Assembly: GCA_029964075.1 (NCBI GenBank)
Contig: CM057140.1
Coordinates: forward strand, 15,332,643 to 15,396,642
Reading direction: 5' to 3'
DNA length: 64,000 nucleotides
Source: Patiria pectinifera
Lineage: Eukaryota > Echinodermata > Asteroidea > Valvatida > Asterinidae
Below are positions 59,657-64,000 of this stretch, in pieces; positions within the stretch are counted from its first letter, which is position 1; the number at the start of each line of letters is the position of its first letter. Made by a program: the position numbers and the translations under genes. The notes beneath the pieces were generated by a model. It had not been told where the DNA came from. It saw nothing but the letters and a program-made list of their open reading frames with translations, and did no database searches.

Positions 59657-62600
59657 CTTTATGTAAAAAAAAAAACAACAACAAAATGAAAAAGTAAAAA
59701 AGATTGTTTATCCTTTACATCACTGATCCCTGTCCATTCTTTCCTTCACAAATAACAACTGAATTATTATGAAGCAAATAAATAAAAAATGAAACAAACA
59801 AATTATATGAACGGATGAACAGATAATAAAATACATAAGAAAAAATGCATCAATCATACCTTCTCAAGCTGGGCCTCGGTGTTCAAGTCTGAAGTCACCA
59901 CTTTAACCACATGAAGTCCATACCTTTAAATGGAAAAATTAATTCAAAAGCTGATGCATATTTGAATAGATTTTGTTACCTTGTCAACAGCAATTTCAAA
60001 TCCTCAGGAAGATATCTAGCAGGCAGTGGCGTCGCCAAGGGGGGGGCCAGGGGGGCACGTGCCCCCCCCTGGAAAACCTAGTGCCCCCCCGAGTGCCCCC
60101 CCATCTGAGATTTGGGTTGGTAAAAAAAAATTCTGCGCGTTGTTAAAATCATTACCTCAAAAATAGCAATTTCTGGAGATATCTTCAGATCGAATTTAGC
60201 ATCAAATGTGGCACCATTTTGCATCTAGCCCATCCTCCGTATGCGAACATTTTCCAAAGGGGAGGGGGGCACCTTAGACCCCTCCCCCAGGACGGCGATC
60301 CGTATCCACCTAAGTGCCCCCCCATCAAATGCTGGTGCCCCCCCTGTGCCCCCCAGACTGAAAAGTCTGGTGACGCCACTGCTAGCAGGTACCTTTCTTC
60401 TCCTTCCATTGATGGATGCACCAACACAAATTTACTTGTCGATATTTATTATGAAGAACATACATGAGGCTTGTCAAATTGGATGGATAGCTACTGCTGC
60501 AAAGGTAGATTAAATCCGCCCCAGGCGCCCCAGATGCTTTGGCCAAATTTCTCAGAAAATATATGTCTCAAAAATCAACTGTTTTAGGGAAGACAAATAT
60601 AACCTAACAATAGTATACAAATATTGACTGCTTTGTGTGGTGTTGTCCATCTGTGACGCCGAGGAAAAATAGAATGTTGCATGGATCACAGAGGGAGGCT
60701 GGTTTTACTATACCAGGAGATAAAGCAGTCAATATTTGTTTTTATAACACCTCTCCCACAGATTCTGCTTGGTTTTAAAATATAACTGTTAAATTTAATC
60801 TAAAAACAATTCAGATGTACTTCTATTTGAAAAAGAAATTAGTTGAATATTTACTTGTGCTTTTCCAAATAACCCCTTCATGAAATGTTTGAACCCAGCT
60901 CTGTAGCACTAGTGCTTGGGAATAATAAGCACAACGCGCACATCCACATGAATTTGCCCACAATACCGGTTGTCATGTATGTATAGCACTGGTTGCTGTG
61001 GGTATAGTGCTTTTAGCCGTGCACAGCAAGATAGCAAAAAATAGCCAATGCCATGTGATTCACTCTCGGCCAATCAAGATACAGAATCTGTGGGTGCAGT
61101 GTTATGATAAGACTTATAGTTAGCCCAATGACCACTGTATTGTGATTTTTTATTTTAGATCAGACGGGCGTTTGGTGGTCTGGCTGGATGCCTAGCTCTG
61201 CACAGCTTGGATAGAGTTAATATTCAACTTACATAGTCTTAAAGAAGTCCCATTCAGTTGCAACAAGTTTCCACGCCATGGTCCTTCCGACTGGATTACC
61301 AGCAATGGCTGAGATAACGTATCGACCATCCCTGCTTGGCATCAGGGTGGAATTCAGAACTGTCCGCAGATATCTGACAGGAGGGAAAAGGACAGAAATA
61401 TTACTTATCTGTTTGTGGAAGTATCGCGAATTCCTCATTCCACCCCCTAAACGTTTACCTGGAAAAGCTTACACCATCCTACACACCTCCAGTCAAACAC
61501 CTGTTACCCTCCTGATTCTTCAATCTTTTTCTGACAGGCAGGGGACGGGAGATTGTTGGGGATGGCTTGCAAGAATGGTAAATACTTTCCATCTCTCAGA
61601 CACTGGTTCTAATTCTACATGTGAGCTACTTGAATTTTAAAACACAACTAAATAAGCCAAACTTAGCACTTCACATCCATTTAACAAGACAAAATTGATA
61701 AGATGAAATTTTTGCGTCAACATTTTTAAGATGAAATTTTCTAAAACACAGCTAAATAAGCCAAACTTAGCACTTCACATCCATTTAACAAGAAAGTGAT
61801 ATGATGGAATTTTTGCGTCAAAATTGTTTGTACGTTTCCAAGATTTCTCTGTTCTGGCTGCATCCCATGGCCTTTTCCAATATATTCCTGAGGGAGCTGT
61901 CGATGTTAGGATCATAATAAGCTGAGTAGGCTGCGTTCCATTCTTTCTGTCCACCTGCAGCGATGGCTGTACAGAACACTGTCTCTTGAAGATTGGATGC
62001 AATCCTGAAAAAAAAAAAGACAATAAACATTCACATTTAAGTGATTACATAAAATATTTGTTGCAGACGAGGGACAACAGGAAAGACAAGCATAGATCAT
62101 ATTGTCACCGTTTCACACAATGGTTGGATAAATGGCAGTAAAATACTGCAATATACAGTCTCTTGATTTGAATGTTTGCATATCAAGACTTAAAACTAGA
62201 AGGGTATAGACAGTTAATTATGGACTCACGTAGTGGTTGTTTTATTGGTCATCATCCAATCTGAATACATCCTGGCAGCTCTACTCACACAGTGCTCATT
62301 GCCGTACTTACAAGCCATATCAATGATTTCAACACGAGCCAACCTACATACAAATCAAATTTAAACATTGGATATCAACAATCATAAACAATCTGTAAAT
62401 TAAAAAAAAAAATTTCATTCATGGCCCCAGGAATCTTCAACCTACATGTACTTCTAACCTGTTTGATAGTACACTTCATCAGGATCATGGACTCGAGTGT
62501 CATTGCTTACTATGATATTACCACTGTAAATAATAAAAATGTTCACACACCCCTTATTATGATCATCATCATCTCCTCCATCTTCCCAGCCTACGTACTC

Positions 62601-63963
62601 ATACATCGGGCTGACTTTACTCCTCACATACTCCTGACCAAACAAAGAGGGGAAAAAACGAAAACCCTTTGTTACAATATCTTCAACTGAATATATAAAT
62701 TTGCCCAATCATAAGTCTTAGACATTTCTGACACGGCAAAGATAGTTTGACCTATACTGATGAACAAGTAAACCCATCAAAGACGAATTGCCTGTCCATT
62801 TTTGTCCATGAATCAATTGTTTTAATTTTCCAGGCATACAGCTGCTGTGCAACATTGCACAAAAAGGACAGCCTTGTATCCTTTTAGTTGTAAAGTCTAA
62901 ATTTGATTTGTTTTCTTGGTGAAACAAGTGACTTAACTGGTGTCCAATTTGCAGGCAAGTGTGCACTTAGGGTGACTTACTATCCAGAGGTGATGTTCAA
63001 TGGCACAATAAAACAAGCTCATTTTTGCCCATTCCATATGCTGAAGGAGGGGGAGGCAAGGGGGGATGGGGAATGCCTCAAGCGGGAGGCCTGTGTCCCT
63101 CCATTCTCAATCCCTTAAATAAGCCAAAACCTACTTTATGCATGAAACTGTATTTACCGTAAACTTCTCATTAGCATCCTCCAAGGCCAAATTCTCACTG
63201 ACATACTCCACAACTCTTTTGAAAGCAACCCAAGGAATATAGTCTCTTTCCACATCTAGGTAAGATGTTAGATCCAATGCTTTGGTCTGGCTAAGATCTC
63301 CAACCCTGGCCATGCTGAACGCATCGTTGAGGAGGGCTGAACGACTCGATATGGGAATCACCTACAGATATCACACAACAATGTAACTTTTAAAAGTTTT
63401 ACATTTCAAAAAGCTTCAACAGCTAGAAACTATTTGGTTGCAGTAATAGGTGACTATAAGATCCAATCCCAATATCAAGTCTTTTATTCAGCCAGCGGGA
63501 CGTTGGTAGGGATATAAAGACAAGGAACTTACAGCAGGGCTACATCAGAACAGGAGTGTACACACATGACACATGTACAGGAGAAACTTTGGGTACTTTT
63601 AGTATAAAACCCATTTTAATCAATTAAACATACCATGTGGTCTGCCCGTAGCTGTGCACTAAGTAAGGCCCAGTTTGTCTCATCATAGTTGACCCTGTAA
63701 AATCCTGTCTGATTAACGTTGACCAAAAACCAGTTACTGTCACCACCAGCACCATCCAGGACAACTTCCGCTGGTAAACAAAATAAACAAGAAATGGAGT
63801 TACGAGCAAGCATATGTATCACCATTCATGACAGTTGTCAAGGTCATGACATAAGAAGACAAACTTACTGGTTTGATCTTCAGGTCTCATCCAACGAAGC
63901 TCAGGATTAGCCAAGTTGGGATTAGCTCCAGCAGTTAAAGTCAAGGGAATGTGCCATACGTAT
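59507..63963 (-). CDS. M1 aminopeptidase (aminopeptidase N-like), C-terminal part, upstream copy
   Basis: Nine minus-strand exons give about 388 residues ending at TAG (59509-59507): 63963-63869, 63770-63634, 63361-63158, 62633-62551, 62343-62230, 62004-61834, 61373-61233, 59933-59860 and 59656-59507. Every junction has GT/AG and the phases agree throughout. The content is the end of the catalytic-side beta domain (YVWHIPLTLTA) and the long C-terminal helical domain of the M1 family: VNVNQTGFYRVNYDETNW, SRSALLNDAFSMAR, DLTSYLDVERDYIPWVAF, EIIDMACKYGNEHC, KEWNAAYSAYYDP, EWDFFKTM. The catalytic exons lie beyond the right edge. No termini suggest a GPI anchor, since the end (NWLKKVVY) is not hydrophobic. 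Two MITEs and a tandem duplication sit in its introns. Confidence 0.93.
59860..59933 (-). CDS. Upstream aminopeptidase penultimate exon
   Basis: 74 bp encoding YGLHVVKVVTSDLNTEAQLE K. 'F-x-T-E-x-x-L-x-Q' at this place is common in the family; here TEAQLEK. The exon is separated from the previous one by a 1.3-kb intron holding two MITEs. Confidence 0.85.
60024..60381. mobile_element. hAT-type MITE, 358 bp, with 8-bp TSD, inside an intron
   Basis: The TIRs CAGTGGCGTCGCCA and CAGTGGCGTCACCA (inverted, one mismatch) are flanked by CTAGCAGG at 60016-60023 and 60382-60389. The interior is unusual: several GTGCCCCCCC-type words and an inner palindrome around CACGTG (about 60049-60066). No transposase is encoded. 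It sits in the intron between the aminopeptidase exons at 61233 and 59933. Confidence 0.88.
60617..60739. mobile_element. Small MITE with 18-bp perfect inverted ends
   Basis: ACAAATATTGACTGCTTT at 60617-60634 is perfectly complementary to 60722-60739. The length is 123 bp and the interior non-coding. I see no convincing target duplication, so the superfamily is unknown. Confidence 0.65.
61233..61373 (-). CDS. Upstream aminopeptidase exon, WKLV/W motif
   Basis: 47 codons. SAIAGNPVGRTMAWKLVATE and WDFFKTM correspond to the M1 'V-x-x-N-x-x-G-x-x-x-A-W-x-F-x-x-x-N-W' segment. GT/AG borders and phase agree on both sides. Confidence 0.93.
61639..61826. repeat. Tandem duplication with 104-bp period in an intron
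   Basis: The block starting AAAACACAACTAAATAAGCC at 61639 recurs at 61743 (with G for A), including ACTTAGCACTTCACATCC and the end TTTTTGCGTCAA. Identity is high, so the duplication is young relative to the surrounding repeats. Copy two ends 7 bp from the exon boundary at 61834. Confidence 0.85.
61834..62004 (-). CDS. Upstream aminopeptidase exon, central helices
   Basis: 57 codons including NLQETVFCTAIAAGG, KEWNAAYSAYYDP and LEKAMGCSQ. These match the conserved 'R-x-x-V-Y-C-x-G-I' and 'A-L-x-C' positions. The donor GTACAA is weaker than the others; a 104-bp tandem duplication begins 8 bp beyond it in the intron. Confidence 0.9.
62230..62343 (-). CDS. Upstream aminopeptidase exon, ACKYG motif
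   Basis: Acceptor TTTGTATGTAG and donor GTGAGT. It encodes LARVEIIDMACKYGNEHC and SRAARMYSDWMMTNKTTT, corresponding to the family's 'A-C-x-x-G-x-x-x-C-x-x-x-A-x-x-x-F-x-x-W' helices. Confidence 0.9.
62551..62633 (-). CDS. Upstream aminopeptidase exon, acidic linker
   Basis: Encodes EYVRSKVSPMYEYVGWEDGG followed by an aspartate run and HNKG. The YxxxGW motif is typical of M1 proteins. The donor is GG/GTGTGT, chosen because it leaves two bases that match the next exon's phase. Confidence 0.85.
63158..63361 (-). CDS. Upstream aminopeptidase exon, helical domain start
   Basis: Phase 0 at both ends, 68 codons. VIPISSRSALLNDAFSMARV, then LDLTSYLDVERDYIPWVAF and VVEYVSENL correspond to the first helices of the C-terminal (ERAP1_C-like) domain, with the family's 'R-L-D-F-L-A' and 'E-x-x-Y-x-P-W' patterns. 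Confidence 0.93.
63634..63770 (-). CDS. Upstream aminopeptidase exon with the GFYRVNYD motif
   Basis: The acceptor is TTTACCAG and the donor GTATGT. NWFLVNVNQTGFYRVNYDET is the conserved M1 'N-x-x-x-x-G-Y/F-Y-R-V-N-Y-D' block; WALLSAQLRADHM follows. NQT is a potential N-glycosylation site. Confidence 0.93.
63869..63963 (-). CDS. Upstream aminopeptidase, first visible exon
   Basis: Acceptor AATTTGTAG and donor GTAAGT. It encodes YVWHIPLTLTAG to RWMRPEDQ, the short beta region linking the catalytic domain to the helical domain. It ends one base into a codon, completed by the next exon. Confidence 0.85.
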
Positions 63964-64000
63964 CTACAAATTAATAAACAAAATGCATATTAAGAAACTG

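Noticed and set aside
1..64000. CRISPR arrays, operons, bacterial promoters
   Set aside because: None seen. Split genes with GT/AG introns and non-LTR/LTR elements show a eukaryotic genome.

Overview
The window is an intron-rich, AT-rich animal genome segment. It has single-exon-scale coding islands with GT/AG splice sites, many short non-autonomous transposons, poly-G/poly-C tracts and a decayed LTR retrotransposon. Gene content (bombesin/endothelin-type GPCR, Tudor-domain protein, M1 aminopeptidases) and repeat style suggest a marine invertebrate deuterostome such as an echinoderm. That placement is inference only.

Left third (1-22 kb): almost gene-free. The one convincing coding piece is the last exon of a rhodopsin-type peptide GPCR on the + strand (8676-9003). 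Around it are two hAT-type MITEs with 8-bp target duplications (2344-2479 and an unusually small 59-bp one at 11779-11837), several perfect or near-perfect inverted repeats, and a MITE with about 35-bp terminal repeats (21562-21931).

Middle (22-34 kb): a CR1/L2-like LINE 3' end (22611-22934, minus), a 434-bp inverted-repeat element (24497-24930), and a cluster of three tRNA-like pol III modules (26550-26980). One module is a SINE whose tRNA-like head is followed by a 19-bp RNA hairpin with a GAAA loop. A second retroelement 3' end with an (ATT)n tail lies near 27.75-28.0 kb.

34-50 kb: scattered exons of a minus-strand gene. The clearest (49690-49882) is part of a Tudor domain like those of TDRD5/TDRD7-type germline proteins. 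The exons at 47424, 35381 and 34236 are probably the same gene. A heavily mutated Ty3/Gypsy element (about 36.65-39.79 kb, opposite strand) lies in its large intron, with zinc knuckle, protease, reverse transcriptase, RNase H and integrase still recognisable in order.

50-64 kb: a gap of exactly 500 N (52146-52645), then two head-to-tail minus-strand M1 aminopeptidase (aminopeptidase N-like) genes. The upstream copy (59507-63963 in this window) shows its C-terminal half in nine phase-consistent exons ending at a stop codon. The downstream copy (53579-56911) shows its signal anchor and N-terminal domain in four exons and then stops short of the catalytic exons, close to the N gap. The Tudor gene on the other side of the gap lacks its 5' exons. 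Both genes are therefore broken at the same place, most simply explained by a scaffold join. A putative promoter for the downstream aminopeptidase carries a TATA box and four GATA sites.
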